Part shown: positions 10,905-23,600 of the stretch, piece after piece
Layout: the number at the start of each line of letters is the position of its first letter
How positions within the stretch are numbered: the first letter of the stretch is position 1
NCBI RefSeq assembly: GCF_033568475.1
Contig: NC_133122.1
Span: 181,183,449 to 181,247,448, forward strand
Reading direction: 5' to 3'
Source of the DNA: Henckelia pumila
Lineage: Eukaryota; Streptophyta; Magnoliopsida; Lamiales; Gesneriaceae
DNA length: 64,000 nucleotides
The notes under the pieces: generated by a model
What the model saw: the letters and a program-made list of their open reading frames with translations, nothing else
Told to the model about the DNA's origin: nothing
Databases searched by the model: none
Program-made: the position numbers and the translations under genes

Positions 10905-11401
10905 AAACGTTTGAAACAAGTAAGTTTTCACATCTTTGTAACTATCTGTTCTTCGTGTTCTTTGCGTTCTTCGTCCTTCTTCTAATTCTTCGTCTAAGTC
11001 TATTTCTCGTTCGTGTCTTGTGCTGCAAGTTATCTCAAAAAAAAAGAGAAATTCGAAAATTTCGGTCAAAAAAAAAAAGTAAGGGCCGAAAGCTACAAAA
11101 AAAAAAAAAAAAAAAAGAAGCAAGATAACTTGTGGACAATTTTTGTTCTTCTTCATCCTTGGGTGCAAGTCAAAAATTCGAGCATCCATAAATTTCTTAC
11201 TCTTGTTTTTGTCAATCTTTGAGAGTCGATTTTCAAGCGTCTAAAAGTTGTGAACTTGAGAGTTTGATTCACTTTTACACAAAGCAAAAGCTTACATAAA
11301 TTTTGAGTGGAAAGAAAAAGAGTGTTTGAGTTATTCGTTTGGAGTGAACTGTGAGAACTTGTGTGAGAAATTTTATTATTAACCTTTTTCTTGCAGGTAC
11401 C

Positions 11402-14400
11402 ATGAATCCTAATAAAGATACTAGTGAAAGTATGAACCAAGGAATTTTCAAGGTTCAAATGGAGGCGTTGATGGGGCAATTTACTAGGGTGATGAGGTCG
11501 GAGTTGGAACCTCTTCATGAGCGGATGAGTAGATTGGAGGAGAGTAGTAGTAGTGGAAAAAAAATAAAGATAGGAAGGGGAATGATTTTGAAAGAGATGA
11601 GGAGAGTTTTGATGAGAATTGGGATGGGAAAAGAAGAGTACATGGGGGTAGACATAAGCGAGAAGCGGTACGGGGAAAATATACGGAGGGCAGTAAGAAG
11701 GATGAAAATATTAGTAGTATTAAGATGAAAATTCCAGCGTTTCATGGGAAATCTGATCCGGAGGCGTATTTGGAATGGGAGAAGCATGTGGAGTTTGTGT
11801 TTGATTGTCATCACTATTCTGATCTTAAGAAAGTGAGGTTGGCAATGGTTGAGTTTGTAGACTATGCGTTAATCTGGTGGGATCAATTAGTGACCACTAG
11901 AAGGAGGTGTGGGGAGCCGCCTATTGAGACGTGGGAGGAGATGAAGCGTGTCATGAAAAAGCGGTTTGTGCCTAACTATTATTATCGTGATATGTACAAA
12001 CGTTTACAAACTCTGAAGCAAGGTCCAAGAAGCATGGAGGATTACTACAAGGAGTTGGAAACCACGATGATCCGGACCAATATTGAGGAGGATAATAAAG
12101 CTACAATGGCCAGATTTTTGTGCGGTTTGAATAGAGAAATCCAAGATCAAGTGGAGCTTCGCCACTGTTTTGATTTGGATGAGATGGTGCAGACGGCCAT
12201 GAAGGTGGAGCAGCAGCTCAAGAGGAGAGGAGCTGGTCGACTTTCTACAGGTGGAGGATCGTCGACTTCTTGGCATCCAAACGTTGCAAAACGGGAGGAC
12301 AACAAGCTGGTGTCCAAGCCAAAATTTGACACCAAATTGGAGGCACCAAAACAAGTGGGTAAAGGTACACCTGAAACTACTAATACTCGTTCTAGAGATA
12401 TTAAATGCTTTAGATGTCAAGGTGTTGGTCATATTGCCAGTCAGTGCCCTAATAAAAAAATTATGATTATGAATGCTGGTGGTGAGATTAAGTCGGAGAG
12501 TGAGGAGGAGAATTATGATGGTATGTCTGCTTTGGAGGATCCCAATGAAGAGGGATATGATGCGGTGGTTGGAGAATTGTTAGTGACTAGGAGAGTGTTG
12601 AATGTACAACAAAAGGAGGAGGAAGAAACTCAAAGGGAAAATTTATTTCATACTAGATGCTTTGTGAATAACAAAGTATGTAGTGTTATTATTGATAGTG
12701 GGAGTTGCACTAATGTAGCGAGTTATAAGCTGGTGGAAAAGTTGAGTTTTCCTGTTATAAAGCATCCTCAACCTTATAAATTGCAGTGGTTTAATGATAG
12801 CTTGGAGGTGAGAGTGCATAAGCAGGTGGTGGTACCTTTTTCCATTGGTAAGTATGTAGATGAAGTTTTGTGTGATGTGGTGCCTATGCAAGCTTGTCAT
12901 ATTTTGTTGGGTAGACCGTGGAAATTTGATAGAAAGGTGATACATGACGGTTTTAAAAATCGTTATTCTTTTACCTTGAAAAAAAAGCCTATTGTATTGT
13001 TACCTATGACTCCAAAGCAAGTGTTGGAGGACCATTTGAAAAAGAAAAAGAAAGAAGAGGCCGAAAAAAAGAGTGAACAAAAAAGTGAGATGGCCTTAGA
13101 AAAAAAGATTGAGAGAAAAAAAGATGGAAAAACAATTGAGAGGAAAGAGGCCGATAAAAAAATATGTATGGCCCAAAAGAGTGAGTTGCGAGAGATTTTA
13201 CATGTGCATACTCCACTTGTGTTGATTTTCTATAAGGAGATTCTCTTTAACACAAGTGATATAGCCGGAAATCTTCCGAGTAATGTTGTTTCTCTTTTAC
13301 AGGAATTTGAAGATTTATTTCCGGAGGATTTTCCTCAAGGATTACCACCTTTGAGGGATTTTGAGCATCAAATTGATCTTGTGCCCAGAAGTGCATTGCC
13401 AAATCGTCCAGCTTATAGGAGTAATCCGGAGGAAACAAAAGAGCTACAAAGGCAGGTAAGTGAACTTCTCGATAAGGGATTTGTGCGTGAATCTATGTCT
13501 CCTTGTGCAGTGCCTGTTTTGTTGGTTCCTAAGAAAGACGGTTCATGGAGAATGTGTGTGGATTGTAGAGCCATTAATAACATTACCATCAAGTATAGGC
13601 ATCCTATTCCTAGACTAGATGATATGTTGGATGAGTTGCATGGTTCTAGCGTCTTTAGTAAAATTGATTTAAAAAGTGGTTACCATCAAATTAGGATGAG
13701 AGAAGGTGATGAGTGGAAAACTGCTTTTAAAACCAAATATGGCTTGTATGAGTGGTTGGTTATGCCCTTTGGATTAACTAATGAACCTAGCACTTTTATG
13801 AGATTGATGAATCATGTATTGCATGTTTATATTGGAAAATTTGTTGTGGTATATTTTGATATCTTGATATATAGCAAAAATTTGGATGAGCATGTCGAAC
13901 ACTTGAGAATTGTGCTAATCACACTAAAAGCTGAACATTTGTATGCCAACTTGAAAAAGTGTGTGTTTTGTACAAAATAACTTGTGTTTCTTGGCTTTGT
14001 TGTGAGTTTCCAAGGTGTCAGAGTTGATGAGGACAAGGTAAGTGCAATTCGAGATTGGCCAACGCCTACTTCTATTGGTCAAGTTCGAAGTTTTCATGGT
14101 CTTGCAAGTTTTTATAGGAGATTTGTGAAAGACTTCAGCACTTTGGCGGCTCCTATGGCTGCGGTGATCAAGAAGAACATTCCATTCCATTGGGGCGAGG
14201 AGCAAGAGAAGTCTTTTGATATTATTAAACAAAAATTAATTAATGCTCATTTAATTGTTTTACCTGATTTTTCTAATACCTTTGAAATTGAATGTGATGT
14301 GTCAGGTGTAGGGATTGGAGGTGTTTTGATGCAAGGTGGACGGCCAGTTGCATACTTCAGTGAAAAGCTAAGTGGAGCAGCGTTGAATTATCCTACCTAT

Positions 14401-16215
14401 GATAAGGAATTTTATGCCTTGGTTCGTGTGCTTGAGACGTGGCAGCACTATTTGAGGCCAAAAGAATTTGTGATTCATACGGATCATGAGTTTTTGAAGC
14501 ATCTCAAAGGACAACAAAAGCTGAACAAGAGACATGCCAAGTGGGTGGCGTTTGTAGAGACTTTTCCCTACATTATCAAGTACAAGCAAGGGAAGGAAAA
14601 CGTGGTAGCGGATGCTCTATCACGATGGTACGTATGTGCTTTTATTTATTTTAGATTCTAAATTCTTAGGGTTTGAGTATGTGAAGGAGTTATATACTAG
14701 TGACCTCGATTTTGGTAAGATATATGCGTCATGTTTGCATGGTCCAAAAGATAAATTCTTCATGCATGATGGGTATTTGTTTAAGGAGGATAAGTTGTGT
14801 GTTCCTAAGTCGTCTATTCGTTACTTGTTAAGGAATCACATGGGGGTGGTTTAATGGGACATTTTGGTGTGGCTAAAACTTATGAAACTTTGCATGAAGA
14901 TTTTTATTGGCCACATATGAAGCATGATGTTAAGAAAATTTGCGAAAGATGTGTGACTTGTAGGAAAGAAAAGTCTAGACAACAACCACATGGTTTGTAT
15001 ACTCCACTTTCTGTTCCTAGTGAACCGTGGGTAGATATCTCTATGGACTTTGTTTTAGGACTACCGAGATCTAAGAAGGGGAGGGATTCAATTTTTGTTG
15101 TGGTTGATAGATTTTCTAAGATGGCTCATTTTATTGTGTGTCATAAATTTGATGATACATCTCATGTTGCGGACTTATTCTTTAATGAAATTGTTAGATT
15201 GTATGGCATGCCTAGGAGTATTGTGTCTGATAGAGATACTCGTTTCTTGAGCTACTTTTGGAAAACATTGTGGTGCAAACTTGGTACTAAATTACTGTTT
15301 TCGATTACATGTCATCCTCAAACGGATGGTCAAACTGAGGTTGTCAATAGGACATTAGGAACTTTGTTGCGTACTATCATTAAGAAGAATTTGAAAAGTT
15401 GGGAAGAATGTTTGCTATTTGTTGAGTTTGCATATAATCGTAGTGTGCATTCTACTACAAATTTTTCACCATTTGAAATTGTGTATGGTTTTAATCCTTT
15501 AACCCAATTGGATTTAATGTCTTTGCCTATGAGTGAAAGGGTTAACATGGATGGTAAGAAAAAGGCGGAATTTGTGAGAAATTTGCATGAAATGGTGAAG
15601 GTGAACATTGAGAAAAAAAATTTGCAATATACAAAGCAAGCAAATAAGGGAAAGAAGGGAGTTGTGTTTGAAGCGGGTGATTGGGTGTGGTTGCATTTGA
15701 GGAAAGAGCGGTTTCCTGAAAAACGGCGCTCAAAGCTTTTACCTAGAGGTGATGGACCGTTTCAAGTGTTGGAGCGCATCAACGACAACGCCTACAAATT
15801 AGATTTGTCAGGTGAGTATAATGTCAGTGCTACTTTTAATGTTTCTGATTTATCTCCTTTTGATGTAGGTGATGATCAAGACTTGAGAACAAATCCTTTT
15901 CAAGAAGGAGAGGATGATGCGATCATGGATGGTTCGCGTATTGATCGAGTGGCTAAGGATTCGTTGGAAATTCCAAGAGGAGCAGTTACGAGAGGCCGAG
16001 CTCAGAAGTTCAAGGAAGCACTTCAATCCTTGATGTTGAAGTCATACGAGGGCGTTGGATTTCTTGATATTCAGTTTGGAGGATGTTCTAATCTTATTGA
16101 GGTCAAAGGAGGTCAAGAAAGTGAAGAAATTGAAGACCAACCTCGAAGCTGCGGCGCGCCCGCGCCTTTGATTAGCGAACCAACGGCGCGCCCACGCGTC
16201 CGGATATCAAATTGA
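11402..16215 (+). pseudogene. gag-pol of the gypsy element, four frame breaks
   Basis: The gene starts at ATG 11402. Gag includes IPAFHGKSDPEAYLEWEKHV and the CCHC knuckle CFRCQGVGHIASQC (12406-12447). The protease site IIDSGSCTNV is near 12690. RT runs at about 13400-13980, RNase H at about 14280-14620 ([16 protein letters not shown]). Integrase (from 14854) shows the HHCC zinc finger (GHFG...MKHD...CERCVTC) and the DDE residues ([21 protein letters not shown]). Breaks: a frame change in the A8 run 11557-11564; a TAA at 13978-13980; frame changes near 14632-14645 and 14830-14845. The RT core reads YFDILIYS where the family has Y-x-D-D, so one catalytic Asp codon is missing (13852-13866). The leader 10905-11401 contains an A18 run at about 11098-11116. 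Confidence 0.92.
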
Positions 16216-16784
16216 CGAAGTTTTGCGAACTCTCAGCGCGCCCGCCCCGACATATTTTACACACACCGAATGTGTTTGTGTGTGTGCGAGATATTATGCT
16301 TATTTTGATATTATATTCTATTTTTAAGTTTTTTATTCCTACTAGGAAACTTTAGTAGATATCTTTGATATCTTTTTGATTTATTTTGCGTTATCTTTCA
16401 ATATTTTGGGTTGTAATATAAATACTACAACATTCATTATTTTTAATAACAATTAAGATTTTCAGAATATTGATTATTCAATACAAAATTTTCTCTAGAA
16501 TTTTATCAAAGCTTTTGCTTTACCCAAAATCAAACTTATCAAAGTTTTTGTCAGTCGATTTTCAATTGGGTTGTCAAAGACAGGTTCCTTTGAAGGTCTA
16601 ATTGGATTATTGATTGTTTTCTATTGTGATTCTCTGTTGCTAGTTACGGGTTTCAACTAGAGGTGGAGATCCAAATCTGTTACTTGTTTCAAAGTCGGAA
16701 CACAAATCCTTGAATTCTTTTGTTATCGAATTGAGGTGTGATTTGTTGTAATCGTGTTGCCTTTCATACATAAGATTCATATCA
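15915..16784 (+). repeat. 3' LTR of the gypsy element
   Basis: 870 bp, TG...CA, preceded by a purine-rich tract. It differs from the 5' LTR by scattered substitutions and by a shorter GC-rich block (about 16150-16245). The pol stop codon is inside it at 16213-16215. Confidence 0.93.
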
Positions 16785-17842
16785 CAATTAAGGTCAAACA
16801 AGTTGCAATTGGACTGTACGAGGAAAATTTGAAGCTTACAATTTGGGAGATTGGTAAAAGTTGTAATTGAAGGACATAAAATTGAGGATTATATGTATTG
16901 CATAGTATAATCATTTTTTAGTGAGTTGTAGTTTTTTGTATTCATATATTTTGCACTAACTACCACTTTCATAAAATTAAAATTATATTGGTTCAAAAGT
17001 GAATCTTGGTTCATGATGTGCGATGTAGCATATTAACATCATTATTATTAAGTATGTTGCAATTTTCAAGGTGTTCAAATAATTTACAGAGAATGATAAA
17101 AAAAGTCATCAATGGGAGTGAAGATGTGGTTGGATCTTTGTGGGAGAAGATGAAGGAGGAGAAAGCAAAAAAAAAAAAAAAAAAAAAGATAATGGCAAGA
17201 AAACGAACAAGGTAAGCAATGCGAACGAGGAGAAGCCATAACAATCGATAATATAATGCAACCAAGGCGGTGTATGAATCAATTTTCAATTCGGCTAAGA
17301 AGTCAAATTTCAAGGAGATTTACAGCTGCAAATCATTGCTAGTCGGTAGGAACTGCTGAGAAAGTGCACGAGGAGAAGAATTAGTCTTCATTGTTGTATT
17401 GTATATCTTGCATGAAACAACGATTGCTTTAGCAAAAAAATTTTGATGTGATTTTTAGACACGTTATTTAGCAATATGTTGTTTGCTATGACGGATACTA
17501 CTGACTTCATTTTGTTTGGTTTTCCATTGAGAGCATTTTTATTCATGAATTTGTTGCTTCCTAAAAGAAAACCTAAAAATAATCAGATTGTTGTGTTAAT
17601 ACACATTGTGGTGGAGTTATATATGAAACTGAAGCATGTATATATAAGTTCTATTTTCAAAAACAATAATAATTTTTTTAAAAAAAATGCACTTTACACA
17701 CGCGACGCGTATGCGTCAGTACGGGTCGCTGCTCTAAATGGTTCGGACAGTTTCTCAGGACAATTTTATGTTATCAACCATTATGTTTCATAACAACACT
17801 TGTTATTACACATGATATACTTATTATTTTTGAAAAAACATT

Positions 17843-17873
17843 GCACACGCATCACGTGTGCCTCGTTTGCTAG
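17843..17873 (+). mobile_element. Helitron-type 3' terminus
   Basis: A hairpin (GCACACG, 5-nt loop, CGTGTGC; 17843-17861) is followed after 8 nt by CTAG (17870-17873) and then T. Helitrons end in a short hairpin plus CTRR and insert between A and T. I could not define the 5' end to the left. Confidence 0.5.
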
Positions 17874-18479
17874 TATATATATAAATCATGGGGTGGCCGC
17901 AGGCCACACACGACAGCAACTCCATGGGTTTTTTTTAAAATTAATATTAATATAAAAATAAAAAAGAATTATAAAAACATACCAAGTTTTAAAAGTTGGC
18001 GGAGCACCTACGTACTGAATCCAGGACAGAAAGTCCCATATTCTTTTTTTTTTATTGTGTGTTTGAAATGTCTTTTTTTAAGAGATGTTGAATGACTTTT
18101 CCGCAATATAAAAAAGGGAAACAAATTGATGTTTTTATTGATTCAATTATCTAATTTATTGTTTTATTTTTATTTTCTATTTTCATATTAATTGTTGCTC
18201 TATTCTTCTTCATACAAATCAAAGCATGCTGGAAAGATACTGATGATTTATCATCTCATTTTCATTGTTTCGAATATTAAATTAACCAATACTTAAATCT
18301 TTTTTAAAAAAAATTGAAATACATAAAAAAAAACACAGCGTGCAAAAATTAAAGAATTTTTCGTATTATCATAATAATAATAACAACAACAACAACAACA
18401 ACAATAATAATAATATGGAATAATAATAATAATAATTTCATATTATTATTATTATTATCATATTTTTTGTAAAATAAAA

Positions 18480-19545
18480 TAAAAATAAGTTGACAGATAC
18501 ATTTAATTAAAAGGTATCGTAATAAAAAAAAATTAATATTTTTTGTATTTAATACAAATAATATTAAGGAAAAAATATTTTCAAAAATATTTAATTAAAA
18601 AATAAAATATTTTAAAGATTTTTCTATTAAAATAATTAATTGAAAGTCATCATTTAAAATTTTTACATCTTTTTTGAATTTTTTAAATTAATAATCATAT
18701 ATCATATTAAATTTTGAGATAAAAAATAAATAATATTAATTTAATATTCAAATAAAATATTTAGTATTTAAGAAATTTTTTAAAATTTATGGTTTTTTTT
18801 TTCTTTCAATCTCATGATTTGTAATTAATTTTGTTTATTTATAATCTAAATAATTCAAATGATCTTTTTTTTTTTTGAGTTGGGGGAGGAGGTTGTTGTC
18901 AACAATCTTATTATATCAATTGTTTATTTATTGATAATAATGCATTTAATTTTTCTTTTTTTTTTAGAAGAATAAGAAGATATCATTTAATATTTTTTAA
19001 GTACAATTTTACTTTTGTATATATAAAATAATGTTATTTATATTAAATTTTTAAAAAAATTGTAATTTACATTTCATTTATTTTTGCGTCGTATTTCTCT
19101 ATTTTTTGGAAAATATTTGTAAATTAAACTAAATACTATGTTTTATGAAAAATTAAATTTATAAATTTTAATATTTTTAATAAAAAAATATGAAATAAAA
19201 GCATAATAATAATATCACTAACTAAGTGTAATTGTTTTTACTCATATTAGCAATAATAATACACTACTAATATTTTTATTAATAGTGTAATAAATAAAAC
19301 TAACTCTAAGTATTTTAGAAATTTATTCAATTAATTAATTTATGAAAAATACGAGAAATTAATTAAATGATATAGCTTTCATTTCATGGTAATTATTTAA
19401 TAAAAAAATCTTCAAAATATTTGATCTGTTAATCAAATATTTCTGACCATATTTTCTTCTTTAAATATTATTTGTATTAAATACACAAAATATTAATTTG
19501 TTATTATGATACTCTCTAATTAATTAAAAGTTCATATATTTATGA
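18480..19545. repeat. Degenerate inverted repeat around AT-rich DNA
   Basis: Sequence at about 18490-18640 (with TTTGTATTTAATACAAATAA) recurs in reverse complement at about 19390-19545 (with TTATTTGTATTAAATACA). It is probably the arms of an old TIR element or foldback. The ends were not resolved. Confidence 0.4.
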
Positions 19546-20693
19546 ATTAACTAAATAACTCAATCAAAACACCAATTTCTTTCCTTTTTTGATGTGGTTG
19601 AAAATCCATTTAGCATATCAAATAAAAAAACTACACTATTAATGAAAATAAAAAAAATAGCAAAAAAAAAAAAAAGAAAGAAAGAAAGGACATTTGAATC
19701 CGGGACTAAGAGTGCCGGATTCTGCATGTGGCAGACTGCTGAATTGCCCCGGATTGTCATATTTTTGAAAGGTTTTAAAAGTTGGTATATTTTATATATA
19801 TATATATATATATATTATTTTTTTATAAAAAAAAACCCCAACTTCCAATGTGTATGAACCATGTTCATTTCTTGAACCATGAACCCACTACCTTGAATGA
19901 TAGTGAGTTCATTTTTTTGTACAATTACAAGATACATTGAATAAAAGCATCCAATATAAGTATATAATACAATTTCATCTATTAAAAGCAACAATTCTCC
20001 GCTGTTAAATAATTCGTAGAACTTCCATAGGGCTAGTCATATAAATTTATTAAAATATAACTTACATTAGACTAAGTACTTTAAAAACGTTTTTAGTAAT
20101 ATACAAGTGAAAAAAATTAAAACATGTGTTTTGTTAAAATTTGCGTAAATTATTTTTAACCCCATTATAGGTTCTAAGGAATAATTGAGAGAGAATTTTT
20201 TATTTTTAGAATAACAAGGCATCCCATCAATCAAAAAACCTAGTTGTATGCCGTGTTCAAGTTAGTAAGTTTTAGGTATGGTTACAAGTTACTCCGTAAC
20301 CCCCTACATTGTCATATCCCTACAACGAACCTGATAGGCTTAGCCATTGAAATCAAGAAAATAACCAAAAGACATGATTCAGCATCCAGATTGATTAGTT
20401 CATGCGAAACCAGTATTACTGAATTTATCATCACATTCTCCTTCGGCAAAGATTGATTAAGCAGAGAAGAAAAGTCCATCTGTTTAATAGATTAATCCGA
20501 CCACACATTACAGGATGATAAAAGACATCAAATGATTGTGAAAGGATAGGGAACATATAGAACATCTAAAGATTGTCAAGAGTTTCTCCTCTACCAATCA
20601 CAAAAGCTCGTGTCGGTACAAATCGATTATAAAAGGCCAACCAGAGATGCTTGGAACTATACCAGATAATGGTGGATATCAGGTGTGGGAATT

Positions 20694-23600
20694 TCACTTC
20701 TTCTCGTCTTCTTTTGGTTCCTTGTCTTCATCCTTGCTCTGCAGGACCAAGATTTTATTAATAAAACATGGAGGGACGCAAAGAAGTGCATTAGAAAAGT
20801 AATAATAATTAAAAAGCACTCGTACTGGACTTAATTACTTTTTTGTTCAAAACTCGTATTCATGGCATGATTTTTTAACATGTATACCATTATGTCTCGT
20901 ATATAAATAAGTTAGAGAACACCATGGTCAATTATATTTATAATGATCAAAGCTAAGCAAAGAAAATCAGTCTTAGCATCCTTCAACTATATATGTTCTA
21001 ATAAAATCCCAAATGCTACAAAGGATTGCATATGAGAAACCGAACAGAAAAATATCGAAACTTTTCCAAGGATAGAGATGTTACCATACAAGACTAATAA
21101 AATGGTACCGAACAGGACCATGATAAGTTAGAACTAAAAAGTAAAATATAATTCTTGCAGGCTAGACATCCAACAAATTAGACTGGGATTTAATCGGAAA
21201 TTATTGCTATTAACCCTTTTTTTTTTTGAACACCTCATCATCCATCCGCTGTAATTGTTGAAGTAGGTCACAAATACATACATGGTTGCAGCAACCAATA
21301 CCAAGAGACTTTTAAGTTGATGACAAAACTACTATATAAATTTTAATCTAAACTTCGTTAGCTTTTGCCAATATCAATAATCAAACTCACTTCAGATTGA
21401 CTCTGCATGGAAGCAAGCAAATCTTTGACATGGGGATCATTTGGATCAACTCCCGGAAGCTGCTCAAGCAAGAATGATGGGAAACAAACAATGAGTCGTG
21501 GTTCACTTCTAGTTCATCTCATTTACTTGATTAAGAGTTCATTAAATCTGCAGACTAGAACTGTATTTCTGGCATAATAGACTCACAGAGGCAAGAATGG
21601 AGGACATGAAGGATTGATCTCCAAGCAGCTTATTCACATCTGTTTGGTTTGTTTGATCAGCTGTGCTGTCTTGCACAGACAACTGGAGGGCTACAAGAAC
21701 GACAAGGAAAATATATAAAAATATATTATATAGCCAGGGCCATAAAACTTCAAATAAGACCCATTATAATGACAAAAGGAATTAATAAACACTGGGCACA
21801 GAGAAGCAGATAATTTAGCACAGAGATACAGCAGAACAATGATGATCACCAAGAAAAATGCTTAATACATCAGATGCAACATTTCTATAAGCATCAAATC
21901 AAACAATAGAATCAAAATAGCCAACAAACCTCCACTGAAAATTTGAAATAGAAGGGGCAAAATCCTCAAAGAAACAAAAAAAAAAAAAAGAAACTCTTCG
22001 AGTGGAGGTTGTTTACATGAAATAAATATATAAAACAGAAACAAAATTGGAAAGAGGTTAATTCAAAATTGAATTCCATGTTCTTTGAGTGTTTGATTTT
22101 ACTTTTGTAGCTTCATATCTCCAATTCTCTTCGAAGACACGTCTGAGGATAATTCCATGATATTTGGGATTGTTCTCTATAAAGGCAAAAACCAAACCGC
22201 AGAATCATAAAGAAAATTGTCATGAGAATATGAACTTATTGACAGCACATGAATAATTCAAACAAAACATTAATTAAATTAGGGATCATCATTAGGGAAA
22301 ATGATTTTGTTGGTTCATTAACTCATCCATTATTTGGTTTTGGTCAATTAACTTTTCAAAGTTTGGTTTTGGTACATTAACTTTTAATTTTCTGTTATTT
22401 TGGTCTAATTGCTAGCGTGATAGCTTGACATATCAGCATTTTATGGTGTCATGTCATCATTTTCGGATGTCACGTCATCATTTTCCAGTGACACGTCAAC
22501 ATTTGGACCAAGATAGCCGAAAACTAAAAGTTAGTGTATCAAAACAAAACTTTGAAAAGTTAATTGACCAAAACCAAAAAATGGACAAAACTTAATGGAC
22601 CAAAAAAACTATTTTCCCTCACTATTTTCATTTATTTAATGATTTGTTTTTGTTTTAGGATTTTTGTTTTAGGATTTGGTTTTGTTTATTTTAGGACTGT
22701 TTAAATCTAATTTAGGATTCTAAGCTATCTTTTCATTTGAATAAAAAGATTTGGAATCATCCAAATCTATAGGATTCTCAGGGATTTCATTTCTGATTTA
22801 ACCTTGTAAGCTCTATTATTTATAGGGTAGAATTTATACGAATAAAATTATCAGAAAAATTATTCACAAACTTGTGTAAGAGATCTAAGGTCCTCCCCCA
22901 ACGAACCTTAAATCCAAGAGATCGAGAAGTTTTCTCTAACGACCCTCAAATTCACTATAGAACACTCCTGGCCAGACCCATAATGTGGGACCATAACAAA
23001 TTGCTACCAGAACTAGTCGACATGGGGTATCAACGTTTTTCGACACAAATTTGAAGCCTTTGTAAAAAGGTTTCAAGTTTATGAGACAGCTGCTGAGAAA
23101 CAGCAGCAAGCTCTTATAGATAAGCTGGAGGAGATACTCAAATGTTTGTCAACCTTACAATCGAAGGTACAAGATCAGGGCAAAGATAGCAGCAAATTGC
23201 TAGATTTTTCCCAGTACAATAGACAATCAGCTCCATTGGGATGGCTTAATCGATGTGAAGTTTTTTCAACACCAACACACATCGGAGAAAGACAAGGACA
23301 TGTTTGCCTTTGTCCATCTTGAGGGTGATGGTGAACCATGGTTCCCCAATTGGGAAAAAATCGGCCCGACTTATGGCTGAAGGAATTTAATAACCAACAC
23401 CATCTATGCTTAATCCTTGAAATATTCCAACAGCTTGAAGAGAACCAAGTGAAGCCTTCAAAGATACTGGAACTTGAGGGAGCAGTACCTTCTCTCAAGG
23501 ACAACCATGATCTCCAAGGAGGGAGTAATGTCATGAGCCATGAGAATAGGTTATAGGCAGCACATGAATAATTCAAATAAAATATTAATTAGGGATCACT

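Larger units (their letters stand above)
9947..16784 (+). mobile_element. Ty3/gypsy LTR retrotransposon, chromovirus, possibly CRM clade; decayed
   Basis: This is a complete but inactive element. The LTRs at 9947-10890 and 15915-16784 both start TGATGCGATC and end CATATCA. The target duplication CAATT is exact (9942-9946 and 16785-16789). The primer-binding site follows the 5' LTR directly, and a purine tract (about 15901-15914) precedes the 3' LTR. Domain order is gag (CCHC), protease, RT, RNase H, integrase, which is the Ty3/gypsy order. The pol frame runs through the purine tract into the 3' LTR, ending at 16215. That trait, together with the RT wording SPCAVPVLLVPKKDGSWRMC, is why I favour the CRM group; the clade call is from memory and is moderate. 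Confidence 0.92.
16790..20693. other. AT-rich intergenic between the gypsy element and RPN10
   Basis: I found no gene here. It contains A-runs (17168-17187), AAC/AAT repeats (18370-18460), a Helitron-type 3' end (17843-17873), a degenerate inverted repeat (18480-19545) and a (TA)n run (19795-19815). A sequence resembling AGGAAAATTTGAAGCTT occurs both just left of the gypsy element (9923-9940) and to its right (about 16820-16836). The short open frames show no known domain. Confidence 0.5.

Noticed and set aside
11725-13980. Long 751-codon frame as a possible domesticated host gene
   Set aside because: It is gag-protease-RT of the gypsy element, lies between its LTRs, lacks an RT catalytic Asp and ends at a premature TAA.
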